From Paraburkholderia sp. BL23I1N1 (GTDB taxonomy: Bacteria > Pseudomonadota > Gammaproteobacteria > Burkholderiales > Burkholderiaceae): DNA of 64,000 nt. This document shows positions 46,130-55,793 of this stretch, piece by piece. A program made the translations under genes and the position numbers. The notes beneath the pieces were generated by a model, which saw only the letters and a list, made by a program, of their open reading frames with translations, ran no database searches and was not told the DNA's origin. Location of the stretch: NCBI RefSeq assembly GCF_003610295.1, contig NZ_RAPV01000001.1:1922001-1986000 (forward strand). Direction: 5' to 3'. The stretch's first letter is position 1. The number at the start of each line of letters is the position of its first letter.

Positions 46130-47056
46130 ATGAACTTCCAGCAATTGCGCTTTGTGCGCGAGGCCGTGCGTCAGAACATGAATCTGACTGAGGTGGCGAA
46201 CGTGTTGTACACGTCGCAGTCGGGCGTATCGAAACAGATCAAGGATCTGGAAGACGAACTCGGCGTCGATATTTTCATTCGACGCGGCAAGCGTCTGACG
46301 GGCCTCACCGAGCCGGGCAAGGCGGTGCATCAGCTGATCGAGCGGATGTTGCTCGACGCGGAGAATCTGCGCCGCGTTGCGCGCCAGTACGCCGATCAGG
46401 ACAGCGGCCACCTCGTCGTGGCGACGACGCACACGCAGGCGCGTTATGCGCTGCCGAAGGTGATTCGTCAATTTACCGAGGTGTTCCCGAAGGTGCATCT
46501 GGCCTTGCGCCAGGGCAGCCCGCAGCAGATCGCGCAGATGATCATCAACGGCGAAGCGGACATCGGCATATCGACCGAGGCGCTCGACCGCTTTCCGGAT
46601 ATCGTCACGTTCCCGTGCTATTCGTGGCATCACATCGTGGTGGTGCCGAAAGACCATCCGTTGGTGGGCCGCGAGAATCTGACGCTCGACGAGATCGCTG
46701 AATTCCCGATCGTCACCTACGACCAGGACTTCACCGGCCGCTCGCACATCGACCAGGCGTTCGCGAAAGCGGGTGCGTTGCCCGACGTCGTGTTGACCGC
46801 AATCGACGCCGACGTGATCAAGACTTACGTCGAACTCGGCATGGGCATCGGCGTGGTCGCGGCCATGGCCTACGATCCGAAGCGTGACACGGAACTGGTC
46901 GCGCTGGATACGCAGCATCTGTTCGAAGCGAGCACGACGCGGGTCGGTTTGCGCAAGGGCGCGTTCCTGCGCGCGTATGCGTACCGGTTGATCGAAATGT
47001 TCGCGCCGCAGTTGAACGAGGCGGAAATCGCCGCGCAATTGCGCGAGGCGGTTTGA
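46130..47056 (+). CDS. cysB: CysB-type LysR transcriptional regulator
   Basis: 308 residues. The winged helix begins MNFQQLRFVREAVRQNMNLT, with LYTSQSGVSKQIKDLEDELG in the recognition region. The effector domain shows CysB/Cbl signatures: TTHTQARYALPKVIRQF, the QGSPQQIAQMI stretch, CYSWHHIVVVPKDHPL and ATDADVIKTYV-like AIDADVIKTYVELG. CysB activates sulfate assimilation when N-acetylserine accumulates. Position directly after cysA favours CysB over its paralogue SsuR, but sequence alone does not separate them fully. Confidence 0.92.
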   Translation: MNFQQLRFVREAVRQNMNLTEVANVLYTSQSGVSKQIKDLEDELGVDIFIRRGKRLTGLTEPGKAVHQLIERMLLDAENLRRVARQYADQDSGHLVVATTHTQARYALPKVIRQFTEVFPKVHLALRQGSPQQIAQMIINGEADIGISTEALDRFPDIVTFPCYSWHHIVVVPKDHPLVGRENLTLDEIAEFPIVTYDQDFTGRSHIDQAFAKAGALPDVVLTAIDADVIKTYVELGMGIGVVAAMAYDPKRDTELVALDTQHLFEASTTRVGLRKGAFLRAYAYRLIEMFAPQLNEAEIAAQLREAV

Positions 47057-47073
47057 GGCGAGGGCGCGAACCT

Positions 47074-47098
47074 AAAACGAACGGGTATCCGTTTTTTT
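47074..47098 (+). terminator. short terminator candidate after cysB
   Basis: ACGG (47081-47084) pairs with CCGT (47089-47092) around GTAT, extended by A/T pairs, and is followed by seven T. The core stem is only 4 bp, so it would be weak. Confidence 0.4.
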
Positions 47099-47138
47099 AC
47101 GCATGGCGGCGCGCGGCGCATCGCTTACAATCGCCGCC

Positions 47139-48182
47139 ATGAACACTTTGACTTCCTCTTCCGCGACGCCTTCTGACGAAGGCGCAACACCCCAACTGCC
47201 GCGCATCGCCGTGCTGGCAACCGGCGGCACGATCGCCGGGGCGGCCGCGGACGCCACCAACACGTCCGGCTACCAGGCGGGTGTGGTCGGCGTCGATCAA
47301 TTGCTGGCCGTGGTGCCGGCTTTGTCCACGGTCGCGCGGATCGCGCCCGAACAGATTGCCAGCGTCGACAGTAAAGACATGGCGATGCCGCTGTGGACCA
47401 CGCTCGCGCAACGCATCAACACGCTGCTCGCCGGCGATGACGTCGACGGCGTGGTAGTCACGCATGGCACCGATTCGCTCGAAGAAACCGCCTATCTGCT
47501 GCATCTGACGATCAAATCGGACAAGCCGGTTGTGCTGACCGCAGCCATGCGCCCGGCATCGGCGCTATCCGCCGACGGTCCATTGAATCTGCTGAATGCC
47601 GTGACGGTGGCGGCGAACGCGGGCTCGCGCGGGCAGGGCGTGCTGGTGGCCTTCAACAACCGGATTCACAGCGCACGCGACGTGGTCAAGACGAGCACGT
47701 ATGCGGTCGATGCTTTCCAGTCTCCGGAGATCGGTGCGCTCGGCTGGGTGCAGGACGGTCGCGTCGAATTTCAACGCAGCGTGGTGCGCCCGCATACGCT
47801 CGCGACCGAATTCGTGATCGGCGCGAAGTGGCCGCATGTGGAAGTTGTCGTGAGCTACGCAGGCGTCTCGCGGATCGCCGTGGATGCGCTGGTGGCAGCC
47901 GGCGTGCGCGGCATCGTGGTGGCCGGCACGGGTAACGGTTCGATTCACGCTTCCGTGCAGCAGGCATTGGCCGATGCGGCCTCGCAAGGCGTAGCGGTGG
48001 TGCGCTCGTCGCGCGTGGGCTCCGGACATGTGATGCGTAATGGCGCAGCCGCGGACGATGCGCTCGGTTTCATCAGCGCGGGTTCGCTGAATCCGTACAA
48101 AGCGCGCGTTCTGCTGATGCTCGCACTTGCCGCGGGCGGTACAGGGCCGGTAGCGTTGCAGAAGACTTTCGATACGTACTGA
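47139..48182 (+). CDS. L-asparaginase (type II-like family)
   Basis: 347 residues from ATG 47139; an in-frame ATG at 47103 adds 12. Active-site motifs: first Thr in LATGGTIAG, second Thr-Asp in VVTHGTDSLEETAY and Lys in AMRPASALSADGP. These match AnsB-type enzymes, which hydrolyse asparagine to aspartate and ammonia. The N-terminal 22 residues are Ser/Thr-rich without a clear signal peptide, so a cytoplasmic location is likely despite the type II sequence. The gene stands alone after cysB. Confidence 0.93.
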   Translation: MNTLTSSSATPSDEGATPQLPRIAVLATGGTIAGAAADATNTSGYQAGVVGVDQLLAVVPALSTVARIAPEQIASVDSKDMAMPLWTTLAQRINTLLAGDDVDGVVVTHGTDSLEETAYLLHLTIKSDKPVVLTAAMRPASALSADGPLNLLNAVTVAANAGSRGQGVLVAFNNRIHSARDVVKTSTYAVDAFQSPEIGALGWVQDGRVEFQRSVVRPHTLATEFVIGAKWPHVEVVVSYAGVSRIAVDALVAAGVRGIVVAGTGNGSIHASVQQALADAASQGVAVVRSSRVGSGHVMRNGAAADDALGFISAGSLNPYKARVLLMLALAAGGTGPVALQKTFDTY

Positions 48183-48341
48183 CTGATCTAGCGCGGGCGG
48201 CCCGGTTCAAAGTCAGAACCGTGTCCTGTACGTGAAGCTTGAATGACAACGCGGCGCCCAGGTCATCGACCCGAGCACCGCGTTGTCGTTTCAGCTTAAG
48301 GTTTATCGCTACCGGCGGAAACAGGCGACGCCGGCAAGCAG

Positions 48342-48743
48342 TTAGGCCGCGAGATCCGGAGGCAACTTCCCGCCGTTCGCTGCCAGCGCTTGCATCACCT
48401 GCTTGTGCAGCCAGATGTTCATGCTCGCCGAATCGTTCGTGTCGCCGCCGTACTTCAGTTCCTGTGCGAGTTGCTTGCGATGCTCGAGGCTGCTGTCGAC
48501 GCCGAGCGCTTTCAGCGTGTCGACGATCGACGTGCGCCAGTTCAACGTTTGCCCGCTCTCGCTCACGAACTGGTCCATGACGGCAGCGACGTCGACGTCG
48601 GCCAGCGGCGCGGGCGCCGGTGCGGCGTCCGGTGCGGCAGCTTGCGCCGCTGCCGGATCCGGTGTCGGCTCAACCGCAGGCGCAGGCTGGTCGGGCTTCG
48701 CTTTGCCGAAGAGCTTGTTTACGATGTCACCAAAGATGCTCAT
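48342..48743 (-). CDS. DUF3597 domain protein
   Basis: 133 residues. The N-terminus MSIFGDIVNKLFGKAK is typical. A Pro/Ala-rich linker (about 18-48) joins it to the DUF3597 domain, which begins DVDVAAVMDQFVSESGQTLN and includes WRTSIVDTLKALGVDSS and YGGDTNDSASMNIWLHK. The fold resembles LysM-like or small helical domains, but the function is unknown. It is monocistronic as far as can be seen and converges on the asparaginase gene. Confidence 0.92.
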   Translation of the reverse strand: MSIFGDIVNKLFGKAKPDQPAPAVEPTPDPAAAQAAAPDAAPAPAPLADVDVAAVMDQFVSESGQTLNWRTSIVDTLKALGVDSSLEHRKQLAQELKYGGDTNDSASMNIWLHKQVMQALAANGGKLPPDLAA

Positions 48744-49293
48744 TCTGAATCCTTTGCAGATGGGTTACAGGCGCAAGCACATTCCGCTCACGGGTTGACC
48801 GCTGGTTGGGAATCGGGCGAACGAAGCAGAGCCCATGCGCTGCGATGATCGGCAAGCCGCACGTGATCGCCGATACGCCCGCAACCAGACTCAAAGAGTG
48901 TAGGGGAAAAGCGCGGACCGATGTGTCAAAAAAGGTCGTGCCGCGGGCGCGGAGTTGCAAGCAAATGCAAGCGGACTTGCGAGCACACGGGCGAGGAGAT
49001 CTGCAAAGAGAGATGCTGGCAGGCGGCGTGCATGACGCAGCCGCTGCGAGAGATTGGCCGAAAAAGCATAAGTTTGAAATCCGACAGCCGGACACCCGAC
49101 GACGACGTCTGACCGACCAAGGCTTCCCCGGCGCCGCCGGGTGCCGCTGCGGACCCCACTTGCCGCTCTCAGCCCAGAGCGGCACGATTTGCCCGTTTCG
49201 CCATGCATGCCGCACGACGAACCGGGCGCCCCACCTGCGGTTGCCGCGACGATCACGTTGAAATCGCAACCGTCGCGGCAACCTTGTTGTTGC
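48744..49293. other. intergenic region (550 bp), no gene identified
   Basis: Between the DUF3597 start and the glxR stop. Several frames of 60-180 codons are open on both strands, but none has a good ribosome-binding site and the translations are Arg/Pro-rich, as expected from GC-rich noncoding DNA. No tRNA-like cloverleaf or clear repeat is seen. Confidence 0.5.
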
Positions 49294-50202
49294 TTAAGCC
49301 GCCTTGGCTGCGCTACCCGGCGCTTGCGCGACTTCGTAGTTCGCCATGATTTCCAGCGCGCGCACCATGGCCGAGTGATCCCATGCCTTGCCGCCGTTGG
49401 CTGCACACACGCTGAACAGTTGTTGTGCGCTCGCCGTATGCGGCAGGGCGATGCCGAGCTTGCGTGCGCCGTCGAGCGCTAGGTTCAGGTCCTTCTGGTG
49501 CAGTTCGATGCGGAAGCCCGGATCGAACGTACGCTTGGTCATGCGCTCGCCGTGCACTTCGAGAATGCGCGACGAAGCGAAACCGCCCATCAAGGCTTTG
49601 CGCACACGTTCCGGATCGGCGCCCGAGCGCGACGCGAACAGCAGTGCTTCGGCCACCGCTTCGATGTTCAGCGCGACGATGATCTGGTTCGCGACCTTGC
49701 AGGTTTGACCCGCGCCGTTGTCGCCGATCAGCGAGATGTTCTTGCCCATCAGTTCGAACAGCGGCTTGGCCACTGCGAAAGCTTTTTCCGGGCCGCCCAC
49801 CATGATCGTCAGCGTCGCTTCGCGCGCGCCGACTTCGCCGCCGGATACCGGCGCATCGAGGTAATCCGCGCCGAGCGCGTTGATCTTCTTCGCGAAGGCT
49901 TGCGTGTCGAGCGGCGAGATCGAGCTCATGTCGATCACGAGCTTGCCCTGCGTGAGGCCGGCGGCGACGCCGTCGTCGGCGAACAGCACGTTGGCGACAT
50001 CAGGCGTGTCCGGCACCATGATGATGACGATGTCGGCGGCTTGCGCGACAGCGGTCGAATTGGCGACTACGGTGGTCGTCTTGCTCAGATCTTCCGGCAC
50101 CGGGTACGCGCCATTCACGAACAGCGAGTGACCGCCCTTGATGAGGTTGCGCGCCATGTGCGCGCCCATGATGCCGAGGCCGATGAAACCGATCTTTGCC
50201 AT
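49294..50202 (-). CDS. glxR: tartronate semialdehyde reductase (2-hydroxy-3-oxopropionate reductase)
   Basis: 302 residues. Rossmann motif GLGIMGAHMARNLIKGGH at residues 7-24, substrate motif DAPVSGGEVGAREATLTIMVG near 120, and catalytic-Lys region GAGQTCKVANQIIVALN near 165, as in the beta-hydroxyacid dehydrogenase family. It reduces tartronate semialdehyde to D-glycerate with NADH. Last of three genes, 57 bp after hyi, in the glyoxylate carboligase pathway. No glycerate kinase is in the window. Confidence 0.95.
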   Translation of the reverse strand: MAKIGFIGLGIMGAHMARNLIKGGHSLFVNGAYPVPEDLSKTTTVVANSTAVAQAADIVIIMVPDTPDVANVLFADDGVAAGLTQGKLVIDMSSISPLDTQAFAKKINALGADYLDAPVSGGEVGAREATLTIMVGGPEKAFAVAKPLFELMGKNISLIGDNGAGQTCKVANQIIVALNIEAVAEALLFASRSGADPERVRKALMGGFASSRILEVHGERMTKRTFDPGFRIELHQKDLNLALDGARKLGIALPHTASAQQLFSVCAANGGKAWDHSAMVRALEIMANYEVAQAPGSAAKAA

Positions 50203-50259
50203 GTGTCTAAATCTCCAGTGTTGTTTGGGGTGATATGCCTAAGTCGATCAATGACTCGA

Positions 50260-51069
50260 TCAGGCAGCGGCGTGGGCTGCGCCGCGGGATTGCCCGGCCA
50301 CGCTCTGCACCCAGCCGAGGCCGGCGGCGGTGGTCGTGCGCGGCTTGTATTCGCAACCGACGTAGCCTTCGTAGCCGAGCGAATCGAGCAGGTCGAACAG
50401 GAACGGGTAGTTGATTTCGCCGGTGCCCGGTTCGTTGCGGCCCGGGTTGTCGGCGAGCTGGATGTGCGCGATCCGCGGCAGATTCTTTTTGATCGTTGCC
50501 GCGAGTTCGCCTTCCATCCGTTGCATGTGATAGATGTCGTACTGCAGGAACAGATTGTCCGAGCCCACCGCGCGAATCACGTCGAGGCCTTCGCCAGAAC
50601 GATTCAGCGCGAAGCCGGGGATGTCGTACGAATTGCACGGCTCGACCAGCAGCTTGATGCCGGCTTTTTTCAGTTCGCCCGCGGCGAAGCGCAGGTTGTC
50701 GACAATCGTCGAACGTGCCTTGTCCGCATCGACGCCCGCGGTCGGAATACCGACGAGGCAGTTCAGTTGCGGCACCTTCAGGGCCTTTGCGTAGTCGATC
50801 GCGCGGCCGACGCCTTCCTGAAACTCGCCCACGCGATCGGGCAGGCACGCGATGCCGCGCTCACCCGCTTCCCAGTTGCCCGCGGGCAGGTTGTGCAACA
50901 CGAGCTTGAGACGGTTCTGCTCCAGACGTTCGCTCAATTCGGCGATTTGATACGGATACGGAAACAGGAATTCGACGGCGCTGAAGCCCGCGTCCGCTGC
51001 TGCCGCAAAGCGGTCGAGGAACGGGACTTCGTTGAACAGCATGGTGAGATTCGCTGCAAATTTCGGCAT
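50260..51069 (-). CDS. hyi: hydroxypyruvate isomerase
   Basis: 269 residues, near E. coli Hyi (258). It is a TIM-barrel of the AP-endonuclease-2-like superfamily: MPKFAANLTMLFNEVPFLDR at the N-terminus, LVEPCNSYDIPGF with a metal-binding Glu, YDIYHMQRMEGEL, and HIQLADNPGRNEPGTGEINY. It interconverts hydroxypyruvate and tartronate semialdehyde. Middle gene of gcl-hyi-glxR, 129 bp after gcl with a strong hairpin between. Confidence 0.95.
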   Translation of the reverse strand: MPKFAANLTMLFNEVPFLDRFAAAADAGFSAVEFLFPYPYQIAELSERLEQNRLKLVLHNLPAGNWEAGERGIACLPDRVGEFQEGVGRAIDYAKALKVPQLNCLVGIPTAGVDADKARSTIVDNLRFAAGELKKAGIKLLVEPCNSYDIPGFALNRSGEGLDVIRAVGSDNLFLQYDIYHMQRMEGELAATIKKNLPRIAHIQLADNPGRNEPGTGEINYPFLFDLLDSLGYEGYVGCEYKPRTTTAAGLGWVQSVAGQSRGAAHAAA

Positions 51070-51113
51070 GGTGCTGGTGTCTCGCTGGTCGGTCAGTGGA
51101 ATAACGTCATGAG

Positions 51114-51136
51114 GCGGCCCGGGGAGGCCGGGCCGC
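51114..51136 (-). other. GC hairpin between gcl and hyi
   Basis: GCGGCCCGG (51114-51122) pairs perfectly with CCGGGCCGC (51128-51136) around a 5-base loop. There is no U-tract on the minus strand, so it is more likely an mRNA-stability or processing element than a full terminator. Confidence 0.6.
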
Positions 51137-51198
51137 GTTCATGTGATGCTTGTCAAATCGACGCGCAGGTCAAAACGCGGGCCAAAACGTCAGGAAGC

Positions 51199-52974
51199 TC
51201 AGTCGAGCATGCTGATTGCCGTCGGCGCATCTTCGCGCTTCGCGGCCAGTTCTTCGAACTCGTTGATCGCGTCGATCTCGGTGCCCATCGAAATGTTGGT
51301 CACGCGTTCGAGGATCACTTCGACGATCACCGGCACGTTGAACTCGGAGAGCATCGATTGCGCTTTCAGCAGGGCCGGCTTGAGTTCTTCCGGCTTGAAC
51401 ACGCGGATCGCCTTGCAACCCAAACCTTCCGCAACCGCGACGTGGTCCACGCCGTAACCGTTCATTTCCGGCGCGTTGATGTTCTCGAAGCCGAGTTGCA
51501 CGCAGAAGTCCATATCGAACGCGCGCTGTGCCTGACGGATCAAACCGAGGTACGAGTTGTTCACCACCACGTGCACGTACGGCAGCTTGAATTGCGCGCC
51601 GGCTGCCAGTTCTTCGATCATGAACTGGAAGTCGTAGTCGCCTGAAAGCGCGACCATCGGACGTTGCGGATCTGCTGCGCGCACACCGAGCGCTGCCGGA
51701 ATCGTCCAGCCGAGCGGGCCTGCCTGGCCGCAGTTGATCCAGTTACGCGCCTTGTAGACGTGCAGGAATTGCGCGCCGGCGATCTGCGACAAACCGATCG
51801 TGCTCACGTAGCACGTATCGCGGCCGAACACCTGGTTCATCTCTTCGTACACGCGCTGCGGCTTCATCGGCACGTTGTCGAAGTGCGTCTTGCGCAGCAT
51901 CGTCTTCTTGCGTTGCTGGCAATCGGCGACCCATGCGCTGCGGTCCTTGAGCTTGCCCGCGGCCTTCCATTCCTTCGCCACTTCAACGAACAGTTCGAGC
52001 GCGGCTTTCGCGTCCGACACGATGCCAAGGTCCGGGCCGAACACGCGGCCGATCTGCGTCGGCTCGATGTCCACATGCACGAACTTACGGCCCTTGGTAT
52101 AAACCTCGACGCTGCCCGTGTGACGGTTCGCCCAACGGTTGCCGATGCCGAGCACGAAGTCGGAGGCGAGCATCGTCGCGTTGCCGTAGCGGTGCGACGT
52201 TTGCAAGCCGACCATGCCGGCCATCAGCGGATGGTCGTCGGGAATCGCGCCCCACGACATCAGCGTCGGGATCACCGGCACGCCGACGGTTTCGGCGAAT
52301 TCGACCAGCAGGTCTTCAGCAACTGCGTTCAGCACGCCGCCACCCGAGACGATCAACGGCTTGTCGGCGTCGTTGAGCAGGTTCAGCGCGGCTTCGATCT
52401 GTTTGCGCGTGGCTTTCGGCTTGTAGACCGGCAGCGGCTCGTACGTGTCGATGTCGAATTCGATTTCGGCGAGTTGCACGTCAATCGGCAGGTCGACGAG
52501 CACCGGACCCGGACGGCCCGAACGCATCAGGTGGAAAGCCTGCTGGAACACGCGCGGCACCAGCGCCGGTTCGCGCACGGTGACGGCCCACTTGGTGACC
52601 GGCTTGGCGATCGATTCGATGTCGACGGCCTGGAAGTCTTCCTTGTACAGACGCGCACGCGGCGCCTGGCCCGTGATAGCCAGAATAGGAATCGAGTCGG
52701 CCTGAGCGGAGTACAAACCGGTGATCATGTCGGTGCCGGCAGGGCCCGAGGTGCCGATACATACGCCGATGTTGCCCGGTTGGGCGCGCGTATAGCCTTC
52801 GGCCATATGCGACGCGCCTTCAACGTGGCGCGCCAGCACGTGGCTGATGTTGCCTGCCTTGCGCATGGCCGAGTAGAACGGGTTGATTGCTGCGCCCGGA
52901 ACGCCGAATGCGGTGTCGATGCCTTCTTTTTCGAGCACCAGCACGGCTGCGTCGACGGCTCTCATTTTGGCCAT
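51199..52974 (-). CDS. gcl: glyoxylate carboligase (tartronate-semialdehyde synthase)
   Basis: 591 residues, matching E. coli Gcl (593) almost end to end: [56 protein letters not shown] and the ThDP-binding GDYDFQF...VVNNSYLG. Residue 51 is Val ([13 protein letters not shown]) where most ThDP enzymes have Glu, the known hallmark of Gcl. It joins two glyoxylates to tartronate semialdehyde and CO2. First gene of the gcl-hyi-glxR unit, divergent from a LysR regulator. Confidence 0.98.
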   Translation of the reverse strand: MAKMRAVDAAVLVLEKEGIDTAFGVPGAAINPFYSAMRKAGNISHVLARHVEGASHMAEGYTRAQPGNIGVCIGTSGPAGTDMITGLYSAQADSIPILAITGQAPRARLYKEDFQAVDIESIAKPVTKWAVTVREPALVPRVFQQAFHLMRSGRPGPVLVDLPIDVQLAEIEFDIDTYEPLPVYKPKATRKQIEAALNLLNDADKPLIVSGGGVLNAVAEDLLVEFAETVGVPVIPTLMSWGAIPDDHPLMAGMVGLQTSHRYGNATMLASDFVLGIGNRWANRHTGSVEVYTKGRKFVHVDIEPTQIGRVFGPDLGIVSDAKAALELFVEVAKEWKAAGKLKDRSAWVADCQQRKKTMLRKTHFDNVPMKPQRVYEEMNQVFGRDTCYVSTIGLSQIAGAQFLHVYKARNWINCGQAGPLGWTIPAALGVRAADPQRPMVALSGDYDFQFMIEELAAGAQFKLPYVHVVVNNSYLGLIRQAQRAFDMDFCVQLGFENINAPEMNGYGVDHVAVAEGLGCKAIRVFKPEELKPALLKAQSMLSEFNVPVIVEVILERVTNISMGTEIDAINEFEELAAKREDAPTAISMLD

Positions 52975-53295
52975 GAATGTCTCCTGAATGTCTGGGTGGG
53001 CGAATAAGTGGGGTGACGAATTCGCTGACGAATGTGCAAACCAAAGGTGTTGATCGAACTGTAGGCCTCACCTAAAGGTTTGATAAGATCAGTCCGGGTC
53101 GCTTATTTCGAAACAAAAAAGTATGGAATGGCGCGTGGCTGGGTGGACGGGCGCGGAGCGTGACGCCGGGGGGCGGCGAGTAGGGGGAGGTCCGGAAGCT
53201 GCCAGTTATGAACCCTGAGCCGTTCGCCTTAAAGCGCGAGACGGGTAGGGACGATCTTGCATGGTCGACCGCTTTGCATGGGACCGGAGACAAAC
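52975..53295. other. divergent intergenic region gcl / LysR (321 bp)
   Basis: This region must hold the gcl promoter and that of the LysR gene. The most AT-rich part is about 53070-53120 and includes the small palindrome ACCTAAAGGT (53070-53079) and TTTCGAAA. Either could belong to a regulator site, but neither is a textbook LysR box. Confidence 0.45.
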
Positions 53296-54210
53296 ATGGA
53301 CCGCTTCAAACAAATCGAAACTTTCGTGCGCGTGGCTGACGCGGGCAGTCTCGCGGCGGCCGCGCTGGAAGAGGGTGTGTCGCCGGTGATTCTCGGGCGC
53401 CGCATCGACGCATTGGAAAAGCGCCTCGGCGTGAAGCTGATGTACCGCTCGACGCGGCGCCTCGTGGTCAGCGAAGATGGCGCGGCGTTTCTCGAGCGCT
53501 GCCGTGGCCTGCTGACCGAATGGGACCAGGCGGAAAACGAACTGAGCGCCGGACGGCGCGCGGTGAACGGCCATCTGATCGTGTCGGCGCCGGCCGCGTT
53601 CGGGCGCAAGCACGTCGCGCCGCTCGCGCCGGCCTTTCTAGCCGACAAGCCCGAATTGCAGGTGTCGTTCAACCTGACCGACCGGGTCGTGGATCTGGTG
53701 CGCGAGGGTTATGACCTGTCGATCCGGATCGGCGGCGCGGTCGATCCGAATTTCGTCGCGGTGAAGCTGGCGTCGAACCGGCGCGTGGTCTGCGGCACGC
53801 CGGACTATTTCCGCAAATACGGCAAGCCGAAAACGCTCGAAGATCTGCCGCAGCACAACTGCCTCGCGTTCAATCTGCAAGGTGGCCAGAACCGCGGCTG
53901 GTACTTCCGCCGCAATGGCAAGCTGGCGACCGTGCGGGTAGGCGGCACGCTCGACTGCAACGACGGCGAACTGCTGCATCGCTGGGTATCCGAAGGGCTC
54001 GGGCTCGGCTGGCGCTCTACTTGGGAAATCCAGCAGCAACTGGCGCGCGGCGAGCTGGAAACCGTGCTGGATGAATTCGCACTGCCCGACTACGACATTC
54101 TGGCGGTCTATCCGCAGCAGCGTTATGTGCCGGCCAAGGTGCGCTACTTCATCGATTATCTGAAAGAGGTGTATGCCAGCGAGGATTACTGGAATCGCCC
54201 GACTTATTAG
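53296..54210 (+). CDS. LysR-family transcriptional regulator
   Basis: 304 residues from ATG 53296, preceded by GGAGA; upstream in-frame ATGs are unconserved. The helix-turn-helix at residues 1-60 begins MDRFKQIETFVRVADAGSLA. The CrgA-like effector domain contains GHLIVSAPAAFGRKHVAPLA and GYDLSIRIGGAVDPN. It is divergent from gcl-hyi-glxR and is the likely regulator of that unit. The IS element begins 104 bp after its stop. Confidence 0.92.
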   Translation: MDRFKQIETFVRVADAGSLAAAALEEGVSPVILGRRIDALEKRLGVKLMYRSTRRLVVSEDGAAFLERCRGLLTEWDQAENELSAGRRAVNGHLIVSAPAAFGRKHVAPLAPAFLADKPELQVSFNLTDRVVDLVREGYDLSIRIGGAVDPNFVAVKLASNRRVVCGTPDYFRKYGKPKTLEDLPQHNCLAFNLQGGQNRGWYFRRNGKLATVRVGGTLDCNDGELLHRWVSEGLGLGWRSTWEIQQQLARGELETVLDEFALPDYDILAVYPQQRYVPAKVRYFIDYLKEVYASEDYWNRPTY

Positions 54211-54245
54211 CGGTTTAAATATTCGTCGGATTCAATGCGAAGGCG

Positions 54246-54273
54246 GGAATAAACGCGACAGGTGAGCGGTTAT
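54246..54273 (+). promoter_or_regulatory. candidate ECF-type promoter, now separated from its gene by the IS
   Basis: GGAATAAA (54246-54253) followed after 13 bases by CGGTTAT (54267-54273). GGAAT in the -35 position and a GTTA-type -10 with the same overall pitch as ECF promoters suggest the autoregulated promoter of the sigma gene at 55794. Joining the flanks of the IS would put it about 60 bp from that start. A candidate by eye only. Confidence 0.3.
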
Positions 54274-54303
54274 GCCTGATGAGCGAGTGACAACGCGTTA
54301 CCC

Positions 54304-54313
54304 AGCCTAGCCG
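54304..54313 (+). repeat. target-site duplication, left copy
   Basis: AGCCTAGCCG immediately before the left inverted repeat; identical to 55764-55773. Confidence 0.92.
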
Positions 54314-55763
54314 CAATACTGTTAACAAGCTCAAATTTGTGTTAACTTTCAAGCCTCTGAACCAACAAGAAGAGCTTGAAGGATGGCAAGAACGGAAGCA
54401 ACGCTGCCAGGCGGGGCGCGGCTCGCGGACTATCTGGCGGTGGGGTATCTGGCGCTGAACTGCTCCCTGGGACAGGTCAAGGAGGCGCTCACGAAGTGCG
54501 GCGTGCAGACGCGCGTGCGCCGCGACATGCCGCGTGAAGTGCTGGTGTATTTCGTGATGGCGATGTGCCTGTATCCGCGCGTGGCCTATGAGGAAGTGTT
54601 TCGTCTGGTGATCGAGGGACTGCGGCGCATCTACGGCGACCAGGTACGCGACGCGCAGGTCAGCAAGGCGGCGATCTCGCAGGGTCGCGCACGCCTGGGA
54701 TGGCAGGTGATGCGCGAGCTGTTCGCCCGGCAGGCGGCGCAACACCCACGAACCGCAGGCGGCGACTATGCGGGCTATCGGGTCATGAGCGTGGACGGCT
54801 CCACGCTGGATGTGCCCGATGAGAAGGCCAATGCGCAAGCGTTCGGATATGCGCAGGGAGGGCGCGGTGAGGCCGCGTATCCGCAGATTCGCTTCGTAGC
54901 GCTGGCCGAATGTGCGACGCACGCGCTGTGTGAGGTCCAGATGGGCGGGGTATGCGAGCACAGCGAACAGGCGCTCACACGCCAGCTGTTTCCGGCATTC
55001 TCGGACGACATGCTGGTGCTGGCCGATCGCCTGTTCTATGGCTATGACATGTGGCGCGACGCGGTGGCCACCGGAGCGAAGCTGCTGTGGCGCGTGAAGT
55101 CGAATTTGCGGCTGCCGTGCGAAGTGCCGCTGGCAGATGGTTCGTACCTGAGCACTGTCTATGCCAGTGACACCGACAGGCGACACCAGCGCAACGGCAT
55201 GCAGGTGCGGGTCATCGAGTATCGCCTGGAAGGTGTGCCTGATGCCGAGCCGCAGTATCGCCTGATCACCAATCTGCTGGACGCAGCGGTGGCGCCTGCC
55301 ATAGAACTCGCGGCGCTGTACCACCGGCGCTGGAAAATAGAAGAGATGTTTGACGAGATCAAGACACATCTGTGCGACGGCAAGAAGGTGCTGCGTAGCA
55401 AGACGCCTGATCTGGTCCGTCAGGAGTTCTATGCGTTAATGCTTACCCACGCGGCGATCCGTCGACTGATGTATGAGGCTGCCCAGGACAGCGGGCAGCA
55501 CCCGGAAGACTTATCGTTCGTTCATGCCGTACGCGTGTTGAACCGACGCCTGCCCGAGGCGGCGGCCGTTCCCCCCTGAGCAGTGGCAAAGTTGGAGGCT
55601 CAGCTTACTGCGGGAAATCGCCAGTGGGCGTGCCGTGCAAAGCCGCGGCAAGCGTAATCCCCGCGGCGTGAAGCGAAAGATGTCGAACTTCCGGATACGC
55701 CGACGATCGGAGCCGCTGAATCAGCGAATTTCACCGAAAGCGGTCATCAAGTGAACAGTATTG
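54314..55763 (+). mobile_element. IS4-family insertion sequence, 1450 bp, with terminal inverted repeats and 10-bp target duplication
   Basis: The left end CAATACTGTTAAC (from 54314) and the right end GTGAACAGTATTG (to 55763) are inverted repeats with 12 of 13 matches. The sequence AGCCTAGCCG flanks the element on both sides, at 54304-54313 and 55764-55773: a 10-bp direct repeat, the size IS4-family elements make on insertion. Ends, target duplication and transposase together define the element completely. The intact duplication indicates a simple, fairly recent insertion. Confidence 0.95.
54383..55754 (+). pseudogene. IS4-family transposase with a C-terminal frameshift
   Basis: The first frame gives 398 residues (54383-55579). 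It has an IS4 N-terminal domain (LADYLAVGYLALNCSLGQVK) and a DDE domain: Asp in VMSVDGSTLD, Asp in LVLADRLFYG, Glu in YHRRWKIEEMFDEIK. It stops at VPP-TGA inside a run of six C (from 55570). In the other frame the protein continues PEQWQSWRLSLLREIASGRA to a basic tail (RGVKRKMSNFRIRRR) and stops at 55754, nine bases from the IS end. Five C would restore one frame of about 456 residues. The catalytic triad is intact, but the missing tail probably abolishes or lowers activity. Confidence 0.88.
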
Positions 55764-55773
55764 AGCCTAGCCG
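55764..55773 (+). repeat. target-site duplication, right copy
   Basis: AGCCTAGCCG immediately after the right inverted repeat; identical to 54304-54313. It lies 20 bp upstream of the likely start of the sigma gene. Confidence 0.92.
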
Positions 55774-55793
55774 CAATGCCCTGGAGGGCCCAG

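Noticed and set aside
48244..48286. Inverted repeat GACAACGCGG / CCGCGTTGTC after the asparaginase gene
   Set aside because: The stem is perfect, but the loop is 23 bases and no T-run follows directly, so I did not call a terminator.
48727..49406. Several overlapping frames in the gap between the DUF3597 gene and glxR
   Set aside because: None has a translation start signal; the translations are low-complexity Arg/Pro/Ser-rich.
49498..51645. Long open frame (about 715 codons) on the plus strand through glxR, hyi and gcl
   Set aside because: It is antisense to three well-identified enzymes, has an Arg/His/Asp-rich translation, and is a typical by-product of GC-rich codon use.
54215..55369. 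Open frame on the minus strand across the IS element
   Set aside because: It crosses the IS boundary and is antisense to the transposase.
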